Assembly: GCF_001542815.1 (NCBI RefSeq)
Contig: NZ_CP006992.1
Span: 4,345,501 to 4,409,500 of the forward strand
Reading direction: 5' to 3'
Length of the DNA: 64,000 bases
DNA from: Methylobacterium sp. AMS5
GTDB taxonomy: Bacteria; Pseudomonadota; Alphaproteobacteria; Rhizobiales; Beijerinckiaceae
Below the pieces are notes generated by a model, which worked only from the letters and a program-made list of their open reading frames with translations, made no database searches and was not told the DNA's origin. The translations under genes and the position numbers were made by a program. Positions 55,210 to 63,949 of this stretch are shown here, piece after piece; positions within the stretch are counted from its first letter, which is position 1, and every line of letters begins with the position of its first letter.

Positions 55210-56261
55210 TAGACCAACTCCTCCTCGCCGCCGTTCTTGGCGATCATGATCTCGCCCTTCTCGGCCAGCTCCTTGGCCAGTTCCGTCATCTTGGCCTGCG
55301 CCTCATCGACCTCCTTGAGGCGGATCGGCCCCATCGAGCCCATCTCGTCGGTGAGGTTCTTGGCCGCGCGGGTCGACATCTGGCGCATGAAGAAGGCGCG
55401 CACCCGCTCGTCGGCGCCCTTGAGCGCGCGGCACAGGGTGTCGTTGTCGACCTTGCGCATCAGGGTCTGGACCGAGCCCGGATCGAGCTTCAGGAGATCC
55501 TCGAAGGTGAACATGAGCTGGCGGATCTTCTTGGCCGAGCCGCGGTTGGCCTGGTCGATCGCCGCGAGGAAGCGGGTCTCGGTCTGCCGGTCGAAGGCGT
55601 TGAAGACCTCGGCCATGAGTTCGTGCGCGTCGCGCCGCGTGGTCTGGGCGATGGTCGAGACGAACTCGGTGCGCAGCGTCTCCTCGATGTGGCGCAGGGC
55701 CTCCTTCTGGACGGTCTCCATGCGCAGCATCCGGTTGAGCACGTCGATGGCGAACTCCTCGGGCAGGATAGTCAGCACCTTGGCGGCGTAGTCGGCCCGC
55801 ACCTTCGACAGCACGACGGCCACGGTCTGCGGGTACTCGTTGCGCAGGAAGTTCGCGAGGATCTCGGGGTCGATCTGGGTCAGGCTCGCCCAGACGCGCT
55901 TTCCGGAGGCACCCTTGATCTCCGCCATGATCGAGGAGACCTGCTCGGGCGGGAAGATCTTGAGCAGGAGCGACTCGGTGCGCTCGAAGTTCGAGGTGAT
56001 GCCGCCGCCCGAGGACAGCCGCGAGACGAAATCGACGATCAGCCGCTCGACGGTGGCGGCTTCCAGCGAGCCGAGCTGCACCATGGCATGGCTGACGAGC
56101 TTGATCTCGTCCTCGTCGAGGCGCTGCCAGATCGGCGCACCCTCCTCCTCGCCGAGCAGCAGCAGGAGGGCGGCGGCGCGCTGCGGGCCCGGCATCTCGG
56201 CGAACGCCTTCGACGCATCGAGGCTCTCCATGGCAGCGTTGAAGTTTACGCCCGCGGACAC
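55206..56261 (-). CDS. fliG: Flagellar motor switch protein FliG
   Basis: 351 residues from GTG 56261 with a strong GAGGAGGG ribosome site. The N-terminal domain binds FliF; the middle and C-terminal domains hold the ARM-like repeats and the torque helix, whose charged residues are seen in SRAKKIRQLMFTFEDLLKLDPGSVQTLMRKVDNDTLCRALKGADERVRAFFMRQMS. Conserved EPMG-like linker replaced by GGGITSNFERTESLL region. It transmits the stator force and reverses the motor. Confidence 0.95.
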   Translation of the reverse strand: MSAGVNFNAAMESLDASKAFAEMPGPQRAAALLLLLGEEEGAPIWQRLDEDEIKLVSHAMVQLGSLEAATVERLIVDFVSRLSSGGGITSNFERTESLLLKIFPPEQVSSIMAEIKGASGKRVWASLTQIDPEILANFLRNEYPQTVAVVLSKVRADYAAKVLTILPEEFAIDVLNRMLRMETVQKEALRHIEETLRTEFVSTIAQTTRRDAHELMAEVFNAFDRQTETRFLAAIDQANRGSAKKIRQLMFTFEDLLKLDPGSVQTLMRKVDNDTLCRALKGADERVRAFFMRQMSTRAAKNLTDEMGSMGPIRLKEVDEAQAKMTELAKELAEKGEIMIAKNGGEEELVY

Positions 56262-56304
56262 GAATTCCCTCCTCTCTTCCGGTTCTGCGTGGTGTCAGCG
56301 TCCA

Positions 56305-57927
56305 TCAGGAATCGTGGATCCAGTTGCGCAGCACCTCGACCGTCTCGGTCGGGCTCGCCCGCACCATGTCGACCACGCGCTCGACCGTCTCGGCCTGGAT
56401 CTGGCCGTTGATCTTGGCCGACTCGAGGAACTTGTTGGTGGTGTTCTCGCGTACCGCGATCTCGACCGGTCCCTCGCCGCCCGCCGCCCCGGCCAGCGCG
56501 AGCGCTCCGGCCGGTCCGGCGAGCGCCACCGGCGCCTCGGATTCGAGCACGCGGCGCAGGAGCGGACGCACCACCGCCATCAGCACGACCAGGGTGAGCA
56601 GGCTCAGCACCGTGAGCTCGACGAGGCGCATCACCTCCTCCTTGGTCGGGCTCAGGAACGACTGGATCAGGCCGGGCTCGGAAAATTCCGGGGCGGTGGG
56701 GGTCTCGGCAAAACGCAGGTTGACCACCTCGACCTGATCGCCGCGGGCCTTGTCGTAGCCGACCGCCGTGCGCACCAGCGCGCTGATGCGCGCGATCTCG
56801 GCATCGGAGCGCGGCTGGTAGGCGGGCTTGCCGTCGGCGCCGGGTGCGTAGACGCCATCGACCAGCACCGCCACCGACAGCCGCTTGAGGCGGCCGCCCT
56901 CCAGGGTCTCGACCTTGGTGACGCGGGAGATCTCGTAGTTCGTGACCTCCTCGTTCTTCTGCGAGGAATCCTTCTGCTGCGGCTGGGGCTGATTCGGGTT
57001 GGCGCCCGGCAACTCGTTGCCGACGCTGACCTGCCCCTCCGCCCCGCCGGTCAAGGAATTCTCGGAACGGGTCTGGGTGGAGCGGACGACGCGGCTCTCG
57101 GGGTCGAAGCTCTCCGAGCGGCTCTCGACCCGGTTGAGGTCGAGTTCGGCGGTGACCTGCACCCGGGCGCGGCCCTGGCCGACGATGCCGGCCACGATCT
57201 CCTCGATCTGCGAGCGCATCCGCCGCTCGATGCCGGCCTGCCGCTCCTCCAGGGCGCCCGCCCCGTCGGCTTCCGCGCCGCGGGCGCCGTCGGCGAGCAG
57301 CCGCCCGCGCTCGTCGACGATCGAGACCCGCTCGGGCTTCAGGCCCTCGACCGCGGAGGCGGCGAGATGCCGGATCGCGCGCACCTGGCTCGCATCGAGG
57401 TCGCCCATCAGCTTGACGACGATGGCGGCCGAGGGTGCCTCGCGGTCGCGCTCGAACAGGCGGCGCTCGGGAATGACGAGGTGGACGCGCGCCGCCTGGA
57501 CCCGGCCGATGGCGCGGATCGAGCGGGCGAGTTCGCCCTCCATCGCCCGCAGGTGGTTCACGTTCTGGACGAAGCTCGTGGAGGAGAAGGCGTCGCCCTT
57601 GTCGAAAATCTCGTAGCCGATGCCGCCTTGAGACGGCAGGCCCTTGCCGGCGAAGTCCATGCGCAGCTTGGCGAGGTCGGCGCGGGGCGCGAGCACGGTC
57701 TGGCCCATCTCGCCCTTGGTCTCGTAGGTGATGCCGCGCGCATCGAGTTCGCGGATCACGGCCGAGGAATCCTGCATCGACAGGTCGGAGAACAGCACGC
57801 CCATATCGGGCCGCGAGACCCGCAGGATCACGAAGGCGAAGAAGCCGATCAGCGTCAGCGTCACGGCCGCCATCGCGGCGATGCGCGCGGGCCCGAGCTT
57901 CGTCACCAGATCGAGGATGGGTTTCAC
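56305..57927 (-). CDS. fliF: Flagellar MS-ring protein FliF
   Basis: 540 residues from GTG 57927. TM1 is at about 18-38 (MAAVTLTLIGFFAFVILRV). The YscJ/FliF domain has VLFSDLSMQDSSAVIRELDARGITYE, LARSIRAIGRVQAARVHLVIPERRLFERDR and KLMGDLDASQVRAIRHLAASAVEGLKPERVSIVD. TM2 is near residue 425-445 (LTVLSLLTLVVLMAVVRPLL), and the C-terminus binds FliG. First gene of the fliF-G-H-N operon. The upstream region has an ftr-like palindrome and a CtrA-like box. Confidence 0.95.
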   Translation of the reverse strand: MKPILDLVTKLGPARIAAMAAVTLTLIGFFAFVILRVSRPDMGVLFSDLSMQDSSAVIRELDARGITYETKGEMGQTVLAPRADLAKLRMDFAGKGLPSQGGIGYEIFDKGDAFSSTSFVQNVNHLRAMEGELARSIRAIGRVQAARVHLVIPERRLFERDREAPSAAIVVKLMGDLDASQVRAIRHLAASAVEGLKPERVSIVDERGRLLADGARGAEADGAGALEERQAGIERRMRSQIEEIVAGIVGQGRARVQVTAELDLNRVESRSESFDPESRVVRSTQTRSENSLTGGAEGQVSVGNELPGANPNQPQPQQKDSSQKNEEVTNYEISRVTKVETLEGGRLKRLSVAVLVDGVYAPGADGKPAYQPRSDAEIARISALVRTAVGYDKARGDQVEVVNLRFAETPTAPEFSEPGLIQSFLSPTKEEVMRLVELTVLSLLTLVVLMAVVRPLLRRVLESEAPVALAGPAGALALAGAAGGEGPVEIAVRENTTNKFLESAKINGQIQAETVERVVDMVRASPTETVEVLRNWIHDS

Positions 57928-57977
57928 GGACGGGCACGCCTGCGCACAGCGGTGCGGCCGCGAGGGATGCGCGGTCG

Positions 57978-57996
57978 CCCGGCAAGATTTGCCCGG
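57978..57996. promoter_or_regulatory. ftr-like FlbD site upstream of fliF
   Basis: CCCGGCAAGATTTGCCCGG is a near-perfect palindrome (GGCAA-GAT-TTGCC core), 51 bases before the fliF start. It resembles the ftr elements bound by Caulobacter FlbD (recalled, not searched); there, such a site in the fliF promoter mediates repression. The same word appears upstream of fliK. Confidence 0.55.
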
Positions 57997-58003
57997 TGCG
58001 TGG

Positions 58004-58019
58004 TTAGCGAGGCGTTAAC
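58004..58019. promoter_or_regulatory. CtrA-like box upstream of fliF
   Basis: TTAG-N7-TTAAC, one mismatch from the CtrA consensus TTAA-N7-TTAAC. It lies 8 bases beyond the ftr-like site, in the place where Caulobacter fliF is activated by CtrA. Confidence 0.5.
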
Positions 58020-58103
58020 GCCGGGCCGGTGTCCTTCACGAACGGTGCCCCGGATCGCGCTGATGCGAGGGGGCGGACGGGCTGCGGAGCCCGAAAACGA
58101 CGA

Positions 58104-58167
58104 GAGCCGCCCCGGTGCTCCGGAAGCGGCTCCTCATGCGTTGCGCGAACAGGTCATGCGCAACGCA
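58104..58167 (-). terminator. Two hairpins downstream of sciP
   Basis: GAGCCGC...GCGGCTC (58104-58110 with 58126-58132) with an inner CCGG/CCGG pair, and TGCGTTGCGC...GCGCAACGCA (58137-58146 with 58158-58167), both within 85 bases after the sciP stop. They probably end the sciP transcript before fliF. Confidence 0.55.
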
Positions 58168-58186
58168 CGGGTCGAACTGGCTGATT

Positions 58187-58462
58187 TCAGTGACGGTAGT
58201 GCTGGATGCGCGTGGTGCGCAGGCCGGCGAGTCCGTGCTGGTCGATGGAGTACTGCCAGCTCAAAAATTCTTCCGTGGTCAGGGTGTAGCGTTGGCAGGC
58301 CTCCTCCAGGCTGAGCAGGCCGCCGCGCACCGCGGCCACGACCTCGGCCTTTCGGCGGATGACCCAGCGACGGGTGGTGACGGGGGGAAGATCGGCGATC
58401 GTCAGGGGGCTGCCGTCGGGCCCAATCACATACTTCACGCGGGGCCGGGGTGTTTCGGTCAT
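58187..58462 (-). CDS. sciP: CtrA inhibitor SciP (DUF1153)
   Basis: 91 residues from ATG 58462. RVKYVIGPDGSPLTIADLPP, then TRRWVIRRKAEVVAAVRGGLLSLEEACQRYTLTTEEFLSWQYSIDQHGLAGLRTTRIQHYR is the full SciP/DUF1153 domain with its helix-turn-helix. SciP binds CtrA at its promoters and blocks transcription in S phase in Caulobacter. It sits between flgD and fliF on the same strand, so it is embedded in the flagellar cluster. The frame is open to 58588, but the added residues are not family sequence. Confidence 0.92.
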   Translation of the reverse strand: MTETPRPRVKYVIGPDGSPLTIADLPPVTTRRWVIRRKAEVVAAVRGGLLSLEEACQRYTLTTEEFLSWQYSIDQHGLAGLRTTRIQHYRH

Positions 58463-58514
58463 GATACGCTCTACACTCGACTGACCTGTCGAGAGAGAAG
58501 CTACTTGCACCCGC

Positions 58515-58529
58515 TTAAAAGTTCTTGAA
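58515..58529. promoter_or_regulatory. Possible CtrA half-box upstream of sciP
   Basis: TTAA-N7-TGAA on the plus strand (TTCA-N7-TTAA on the sciP strand), about 55-70 bases before the sciP start. It is one base off a full CtrA site. In Caulobacter, sciP is itself a CtrA target. Confidence 0.35.
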
Positions 58530-58603
58530 GTCGGCCGCTCGAATGCGATTCGATTGTTGTGAGCAGATGTGGACAAACCCGGATCCATTGATGCTGCAAC
58601 GCA

Positions 58604-59284
58604 TCAAGAGGTTGGTGCGGAAAGCGTTTTCACGCTCGAAGCCGGCACGCGGGCCGAGCCGATCGTCAGCACGGGTTCGGAGCCGCTGAGGTCGACGCCG
58701 TCCACAATTCCCGAAACCTTGGTGTCGACGGCGACCTTCGTCCCCGTCGTATCGAGGGCATCCACGGTGATCGCGTAGCGCCCGTCCTTGGCCGTGAGGC
58801 CTGAGGTCCCGGTGCCGTCCCATTCGAAGGGTTGCGGGCCGGCCTTGAGCGTCGTGGTCTTGGTGGCCACCACGGTGCCGTCGCTGGCCTTGAGGGTGAT
58901 GACGGCCCTGGCGGCGGCCCGCTCCGGGGTCAGCGTCCAGGTCGCCTTGCCGTTCGTCAGATCGGTGGCGGCGCCGTCCGCCGTGATCGTCCGGCCGATC
59001 AGGCCGGAGGCGGACGAGGCCGATGCGGCCTTGGAGTTGGTCAGGATCGTGTCGAGCGAGGAATTAGTCTTGAGCTGCTGCTCGACGCCCGCGAACTGCA
59101 CGAGCTGCTGGGTGAACTGGTTGGTGTCGAGCGGATCGAGCGGGTTCTGGTTCTTGAGCTGCGTGGTCAGCAGCGTCAGGAACTGCGTGAAGTTGCCCGC
59201 GATCGACTTCGTGTCGGTGGTCGAGGCGGCACTCGCGCCGGTGATGCTGGTGCTGCTCGTATTGCTCGTGATGCCGGCGGCCAT
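58604..59284 (-). CDS. flgD: Flagellar hook assembly protein FlgD
   Basis: 226 residues. The N-terminal block NFTQFLTLLTTQLKNQNPLDPLDTNQFTQQLVQFAGVEQQLKTN (residues about 31-75) is the FlgD signature. It is followed by an Ig/FlgD tudor-like C-terminal domain (WTLTPERAAARAVITLKASDGTVV to VLTIGSARV). FlgD caps the growing hook. It is preceded by fliK with 9 bases between, consistent with joint regulation of hook assembly and length. Confidence 0.93.
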   Translation of the reverse strand: MAAGITSNTSSTSITGASAASTTDTKSIAGNFTQFLTLLTTQLKNQNPLDPLDTNQFTQQLVQFAGVEQQLKTNSSLDTILTNSKAASASSASGLIGRTITADGAATDLTNGKATWTLTPERAAARAVITLKASDGTVVATKTTTLKAGPQPFEWDGTGTSGLTAKDGRYAITVDALDTTGTKVAVDTKVSGIVDGVDLSGSEPVLTIGSARVPASSVKTLSAPTS

Positions 59285-59293
59285 GGCGTCGTC

Positions 59294-60733
59294 CTAAATC
59301 CGGATGTCGAGATTGCCGACGGCACGGAGCGGCCGCAGGGGAATGGCGTCGAGCAGCGAGGGGCGGGCCTCCCGTCCGCCGGGCCCGCCGTCGGAGCGGT
59401 CGCGGGATGCGGATTCGCCGTCCCGTCCGCCCTGGGATCCGGTCTCGCCGCGCAGGGAGAGATCGATCCCGCCCCCGCCGGCCTCGGCGGCGACGTCGAA
59501 GCCCGCCTGCGCGAGCGCCTGCTGCAGGGAGCCCGCATCGCGCTGGAGCAGGGCCAGGGTCTCGGGACGGTCCACCACGAGATGCGCCCGCGCCTTGCCC
59601 CCCGCCTTGTCGAGGTCGAGCGACACGTCGATGCGGCCGAGTTCGACCGGGTCGAGGCGGATCGCGAAGCGGTTCATGCCCGAGAGCGAGCGCAGCCCGA
59701 TCGTCATCGGCACGGCGCCTAAGGGAATCGGCGGCGTCGCCGGCTGGGGCTGCGCCGCCGCGGCCTCCGCGGCCTGGGCTGCGTGCGGGCCCTGCGCGGC
59801 GCCGACGCTGCCGGGCGGGGCGAGAGGGGTTCCGGGGCCCGCGGGCGCCGGAATGGGTGAGGCGGTCGGCGCCTGCGCCTGGGTGAGCGCCGCCTCGAAG
59901 CCGGCGGCCGTGCCCGCGGCGGCGGAGGCGGAGACATCCCCCGTGCCGGCCTTCGCGGCGTGACCGGTTGCCGTCGCTTCGCCGGGCAGGCCCGTAACGG
60001 GCTGATTCGCGTCGAGCCCGCCGTCGCCTGCGGAAACACCCGTCGCGGTCGTCGGCGCCGGAGCGGGCGGCGGCGAGAGGAGAGCGGCGGGATCGGCGGC
60101 CTTCGGCGATGCGGGATCGGTCTCGCCCCGCTCCCGTGCCTCGTCCTCGGACACCACCGCGGCACCGGCTTCCTTGGCGGCGACCTCTTCCGCAGCCGCT
60201 TCCTGGACCGGTTCCGCGCCGTCGGCGGCCGGGCGTTCCGGCCGCTGCGAGGCGGGGTTCGCGGTCTTCGCGGTGCCCGGACCTCGGGCGGAGGCGGCCT
60301 CCGCACCGTCCCGCCCTGTCCTTGCCGCGAGCGGCTTGCTGCGGGTGGAGGCGGCCTGGGCACGGCTCTCCTGCAAAGCTCCGGACGGGCCGCTCTCGGC
60401 CCTGTCGCTCTCGGCCCTGTCGCTCTTGGCCGCTCCGGTTCTGGCAGCCCCGGTCTTGGCGCTCTCGGCTTTTTCCGCGTCCGCCCTGGCGGCATCGCTG
60501 CGGGCGGAGGCGGTTTCGTCGCGGCGGGATGCGGGCCGGGCCGGTGCCGCCGGCCTCCGCTCCGCGGATTCCAGGCTGAACCGCGCCGTGCCCTCAGCCC
60601 CCCGCGCCCCGGACGAGGCGGGCCGCAAGCTCTGCCTGAAAAACGCCTCCGCCAGATCTGCGCGCGAAACCACGATGCCGTCCTTATTCTTCGTCGCCGA
60701 AGCCGGAGGAGACCAGAGCAAGCCGCGCACCAT
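59294..60733 (-). CDS. fliK: Flagellar hook-length control protein FliK
   Basis: 479 residues. The central 250 residues are low complexity (Ala/Pro/Glu/Arg/Asp-rich), as usual for FliK. The C-terminal domain (about residues 365-445) has FAIRLDPVELGRIDVSLDLDKAGGKARAHLVVDRPETLALLQRDAGSLQQALAQAGFDV, the conserved substrate-switch fold (LxPxELGxhxV...L...L). FliK is secreted and measures hook length. Start at ATG 60733, upstream of which lie two ftr-like palindromes. It is divergent from mnmA. Confidence 0.87.
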   Translation of the reverse strand: MVRGLLWSPPASATKNKDGIVVSRADLAEAFFRQSLRPASSGARGAEGTARFSLESAERRPAAPARPASRRDETASARSDAARADAEKAESAKTGAARTGAAKSDRAESDRAESGPSGALQESRAQAASTRSKPLAARTGRDGAEAASARGPGTAKTANPASQRPERPAADGAEPVQEAAAEEVAAKEAGAAVVSEDEARERGETDPASPKAADPAALLSPPPAPAPTTATGVSAGDGGLDANQPVTGLPGEATATGHAAKAGTGDVSASAAAGTAAGFEAALTQAQAPTASPIPAPAGPGTPLAPPGSVGAAQGPHAAQAAEAAAAQPQPATPPIPLGAVPMTIGLRSLSGMNRFAIRLDPVELGRIDVSLDLDKAGGKARAHLVVDRPETLALLQRDAGSLQQALAQAGFDVAAEAGGGGIDLSLRGETGSQGGRDGESASRDRSDGGPGGREARPSLLDAIPLRPLRAVGNLDIRI

Positions 60734-60803
60734 CGATCGATGTCGGGCAAATCACTGACAGAAAAAGAGAAAAATTTTTGCGGTGAGGGCCGCCTTGCGC
60801 CGG

Positions 60804-60843
60804 CCCGGCGGAATCTGCCGGCCTCCCGGCAGGATTTGCCGGC
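60804..60843. promoter_or_regulatory. Two ftr-like palindromes upstream of fliK
   Basis: CCCGGCGGAATCTGCCGGC (60804-60822) and CCCGGCAGGATTTGCCGGC (60825-60843) are tandem, 71-110 bases before the fliK start. Tandem enhancer sites are the layout used by FlbD at activated sigma-54 promoters. I could not find a clean GG-N10-GC promoter between them and fliK. Between 60734 and 61006 (273 bases) nothing else is recognised. Confidence 0.5.
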
Positions 60844-61006
60844 CGCCCGGGGCCACGATCCGGGCTTTGAACCGGCTCTCGTCGCTCCCATCCCTGGAAA
60901 GTCGGGATCGGGATCGCTATAGACACCGGACATGCGCCCGGACCCCACGGTCCGGCGCGCGCCCGAAGGCTCCGCCAACGGCCGGCACCCGGCCCCATCA
61001 CCGGCC

Positions 61007-62164
61007 ATGAACTCGCTGGATCTCCCGAAGCCCCCGCACGAGACGCGCGTCGTCGTTGCCATGTCGGGCGGCGTCGACTCGTCGGTCGTGGCCGGCCTGC
61101 TGAAGCGCGAGGGCTACGACGTCGTCGGCGTCACGCTCCAGCTCTACGATCACGGCGCGGCGACCCATCGCAAGGGGGCCTGCTGCGCCGGTCGCGACAT
61201 CCACGATGCGCGGGCGGTGGCCGAGGCGCTCGGCATTCCGCACTACGTCCTCGACTACGAGGACCGCTTCCGGGAATCGGTGATCGACCGCTTCGCCGAG
61301 AGCTACCTCTCGGGCGAGACGCCGATCCCCTGCGTCGAGTGCAACCGATCGGTGAAGTTCCGCGACCTGCTCGGCCTCGCCCGCGACCTCGGGGCCGAGG
61401 CTTTGGCGACCGGCCATTACGTGGCGAGCCGGGCGCGGCCGGAGGGCGGACGCGCGCTCTACCGCGCCCTCGATCCGGCCCGCGACCAGAGCTACTTCCT
61501 CTACGCCACGACGCCGGAACAGCTCGCCTATCTGCGCTTTCCCCTGGGCGAGCGACCCAAGGACGAGACCCGCGCGCTCGCCCGGGAGCTGGGCCTCGCC
61601 GTCGCCGACAAGGCCGACAGCCAGGACATCTGCTTCGTGCCCCAGGGCGGCTATGCCGACGTCATCGCCAAGCTCCGGCCGGAGGCGACCCGCCCCGGCG
61701 AGATCGTCGATCTCGACGGCCGGCGCCTCGGCGACCACGAGGGCATCATCCATTACACGGTGGGCCAGCGCCGCGGCCTCAAGCTCTCGGCCGGCGAACC
61801 GCTCTACGTGGTGCGGCTGGAGCCGGAGACCGCCCGCGTCGTGGTCGGCCCCCGCGCCGCGCTCGCCACCCGCCGCATTCGCCTCACCGATCCCAACTGG
61901 CTCGGCGACGGTGCGCCGGAGGACATCGCGGAAAGGCCCGTGGCCGTGCGCGTGCGCTCGACCCGCGAGCCGCGGCCCGCGCGCCTGTCGTGGAACGCGG
62001 CCGAGGCTTGCGCCGAGGTCGAACTGCTCGTCCCCGAGGACGGGGTCTCGCCGGGTCAGGCCTGCGTGATCTACGCCGACGACGGCCCGCGCGCGCAGGT
62101 GCTCGGCGGCGGCACCATCCGGCGCATCGGCGCGTTGCAGGCAGGCGCCGCCGAGGCCGCCTGA
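61007..62164 (+). CDS. mnmA: tRNA 2-thiouridylase MnmA
   Basis: 385 residues from ATG 61007; the frame runs back to 60932. N-type ATP pyrophosphatase motif [19 protein letters not shown] (PP-loop SGGVDSS, residues about 16-22), [22 protein letters not shown], and the catalytic cysteines in [13 protein letters not shown] and [14 protein letters not shown]-terminal tRNA-binding and beta-barrel domains include [24 protein letters not shown]. It makes s2U34 in tRNA-Lys/Glu/Gln. A typical singleton gene. Confidence 0.96.
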   Translation: MNSLDLPKPPHETRVVVAMSGGVDSSVVAGLLKREGYDVVGVTLQLYDHGAATHRKGACCAGRDIHDARAVAEALGIPHYVLDYEDRFRESVIDRFAESYLSGETPIPCVECNRSVKFRDLLGLARDLGAEALATGHYVASRARPEGGRALYRALDPARDQSYFLYATTPEQLAYLRFPLGERPKDETRALARELGLAVADKADSQDICFVPQGGYADVIAKLRPEATRPGEIVDLDGRRLGDHEGIIHYTVGQRRGLKLSAGEPLYVVRLEPETARVVVGPRAALATRRIRLTDPNWLGDGAPEDIAERPVAVRVRSTREPRPARLSWNAAEACAEVELLVPEDGVSPGQACVIYADDGPRAQVLGGGTIRRIGALQAGAAEAA

Positions 62165-62292
62165 TGGGGGTGCTTCGCGCCGGGCTGATCTCGGTTTTCC
62201 CAGATCCCGCGATCGCTCTTCGGGCGATCGCACCGCTCGGCAGGCGTGAAGAGCGCCCGCGAAGCGGCCTCGGCCACACCGAGGCGTCTCGA

Positions 62293-62343
62293 TCGTCGTC
62301 CCGAAAGGTCGCTGCCGGCTTTCGGAAAAGACGATGCGAAATG
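62293..62343. repeat. Intergenic palindromic repeat, family A copy 3 (shortened)
   Basis: TCGTCCCGAAAGGTCGCTGCCGGCTTTCGGAAAAGACGATGCGAAA matches copy 1 in the first hairpin and the GATGCGAAA end, but lacks the second hairpin. It is in the 253-base gap between mnmA and the methyltransferase gene; nothing else is recognised there. Confidence 0.7.
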
Positions 62344-62417
62344 AGATGGCGAGAGCCCAAGCCGCGGAGGCGGCTGCCGGCGCGTGAGGCCGGAAGTCAT
62401 GAGAGGGTGACAGTGAG

Positions 62418-63074
62418 ATGCTGAGCGAGCGGGTGCCCGAGGCCGGGCCCACCACCGAGCTGATGCGCAAGGCCTATGCCCGCTGGGCGCCGGTCTACGA
62501 TGTGGTCTACGACAAGCTCACCGAGCCGGCCGCCCGCGCCGCCGTCGAGGCGGCCGTCGCCCACGGGCCGCGGGTGCTGGAGGCCGGCGTCGGCACCGGC
62601 CTGTCGCTCGGCTACTATCCCCGCGACAGCTTCGTCTGCGGCGTCGATCTCTCCGAGGACATGCTCAAGCGCGCCCGCGGCAAGGTCCGCCGCAAGGGGC
62701 TGACCCACGTGAAGGGCCTCCAGGTCATGGACGTGTGCCGCCTCGGCTACGCCGATGCGAGCTTCGACGCCGTGGTGGCGCAGTTCCTCATCACCCTGGT
62801 GCCGAACCCGGAAGCCGCGCTCTCCGAGTTCCTGCGGGTGGTGCGCCCCGGCGGCGGCATCGTGCTCGCCAACCATTTCGGTCAGTCGAACGGGCCGGTG
62901 GCGCGGGTCGAGGAGATCGTCGCGCCGCTCTGCACCAAGATCGGCTGGTCCTCGGACTTCAAGGCGACCCGGATCGAGGCCTGGGCCCAGCGCAACGGCG
63001 TCGAGGTCGTCGGCCTCGCGCCGACCTTCCCCGGCGGCTTCTTCAAGATCCTGCGCATGCGTAAGCGGGGCTGA
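62418..63074 (+). CDS. pmtA: Class I SAM-dependent methyltransferase, PmtA-like
   Basis: 218 residues. The SAM site VLEAGVGTGLSLGYYPRDSFVCGVDLSEDMLKRAR, preceded by ELMRKAYARWAPVYDVVYDKL, is close to the Rhodobacter-type phosphatidylethanolamine N-methyltransferase. C-terminal VRPGGGIVLANHFGQSNGPVARVEEIVAPLCTKIGWSSDFKAT is also in that family. It would methylate phosphatidylethanolamine to phosphatidylcholine. Symbol assigned on family resemblance only. Next gene begins 38 bases downstream, so the two may share a transcript. Confidence 0.75.
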   Translation: MLSERVPEAGPTTELMRKAYARWAPVYDVVYDKLTEPAARAAVEAAVAHGPRVLEAGVGTGLSLGYYPRDSFVCGVDLSEDMLKRARGKVRRKGLTHVKGLQVMDVCRLGYADASFDAVVAQFLITLVPNPEAALSEFLRVVRPGGGIVLANHFGQSNGPVARVEEIVAPLCTKIGWSSDFKATRIEAWAQRNGVEVVGLAPTFPGGFFKILRMRKRG

Positions 63075-63112
63075 GGACGGACACGCGACATCCGTCCGGC
63101 GGAGGCAGGCCG

Positions 63113-63949
63113 ATGACGTCACGGGACGGGGAGGGCGATCGACGCGACGGCGCGGCGAACCGGCCGGATCCTGCGGCCGGGCCGCCGGGGCCGCGCCGGC
63201 CCTGGCTGCGCTGGCTCCCGCTCCTGGCGCTGGCCCTGCTCTCCGTCGGCATCCTCGCCTCGGGGGGGGGGCGCTTCCTCGATCTCGACCGGCTCTCCGA
63301 GTCGCGGGTCTGGCTTCAGGCGCTCATCGCCGAGGACCGGGTGCGGGCGATCGCGCTGGCCTGCCTCGCCTATGTCGGCTCCGTGGTGGTCTCGCTGCCG
63401 GCGACGCTGGTGCTCACGGTGCTGGCCGGGCTGCTGTTCGGCCCCGTGACGGGCGCCTTGATCGCCATCGCCTCGTCCACGACGGGGGCGGCCATCGTGT
63501 TCTCGGTCGGGCGCTACGCCGCCGGCGACCTGATCCGGCGCAAGGCCGGCCCGCGGGTCGGCCGCTTCGCCGACGGGTTTCGCCGCGATGGCTTCGGCTA
63601 CATCCTGATCCTGCGGCTCCTGCCGATCTTCCCCTACTGGATCACCAACCTCGCCCCGGCCGCCTTCGGCGTGCCGCTTCGCACCTTCGCGCTCGCCACC
63701 CTGCTCGGCCTGACCCCGGGGGCCTTCATCTATGCCGGTCTCGGTGCCGGCCTCGAAGATCTGCTGGCCACGCGCGACGAAGTGAAGGCGGCCTGTCTCG
63801 CGGCTGGGGGGGCGGATTGCGCGAAGGGCATCGATCTGCGCGCGCTGGTGACGCCCGGCATGGTGGCCGCGCTGGCGGCGCTGGCAGGATTTGCTCTTTT
63901 GACGGTTTATCTGCGCCGACGGCTTGAGCGGCGGACGCTTCGCGCATAA
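63113..63949 (+). CDS. TVP38/TMEM64 (SNARE-associated, DedA-related) membrane protein
   Basis: 278 residues. A long Arg/Asp/Gly N-terminus of about 35 residues precedes a membrane helix (WLPLLALALLSVGILAS). Further helices are at about 83-110 (AIALACLAYVGSVVVSLPATLVLTVLAGLLFG), 115-140 and the C-terminal GMVAALAALAGFALLTVYL. The core motif is GLLFGPVTGALIAIASSTTGAAIVFSVGRYAAGDLIRRK, then ILILRLLPIFPYWITNLAPAAFGVPLRTFALATLLGLTPGAFIYAGLGA, both diagnostic. These proteins are related to DedA flippase-like transporters; substrate unknown. Window ends 51 bases after the stop, with no feature seen there. Confidence 0.87.
   Translation: MTSRDGEGDRRDGAANRPDPAAGPPGPRRPWLRWLPLLALALLSVGILASGGGRFLDLDRLSESRVWLQALIAEDRVRAIALACLAYVGSVVVSLPATLVLTVLAGLLFGPVTGALIAIASSTTGAAIVFSVGRYAAGDLIRRKAGPRVGRFADGFRRDGFGYILILRLLPIFPYWITNLAPAAFGVPLRTFALATLLGLTPGAFIYAGLGAGLEDLLATRDEVKAACLAAGGADCAKGIDLRALVTPGMVAALAALAGFALLTVYLRRRLERRTLRA

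Noticed and set aside
57928..57978. Sigma-54 promoter (GG-N10-GC) for fliF
   Set aside because: The nearest candidate, within the ftr-like palindrome, has the GG and GC one base too close, so I do not call it.
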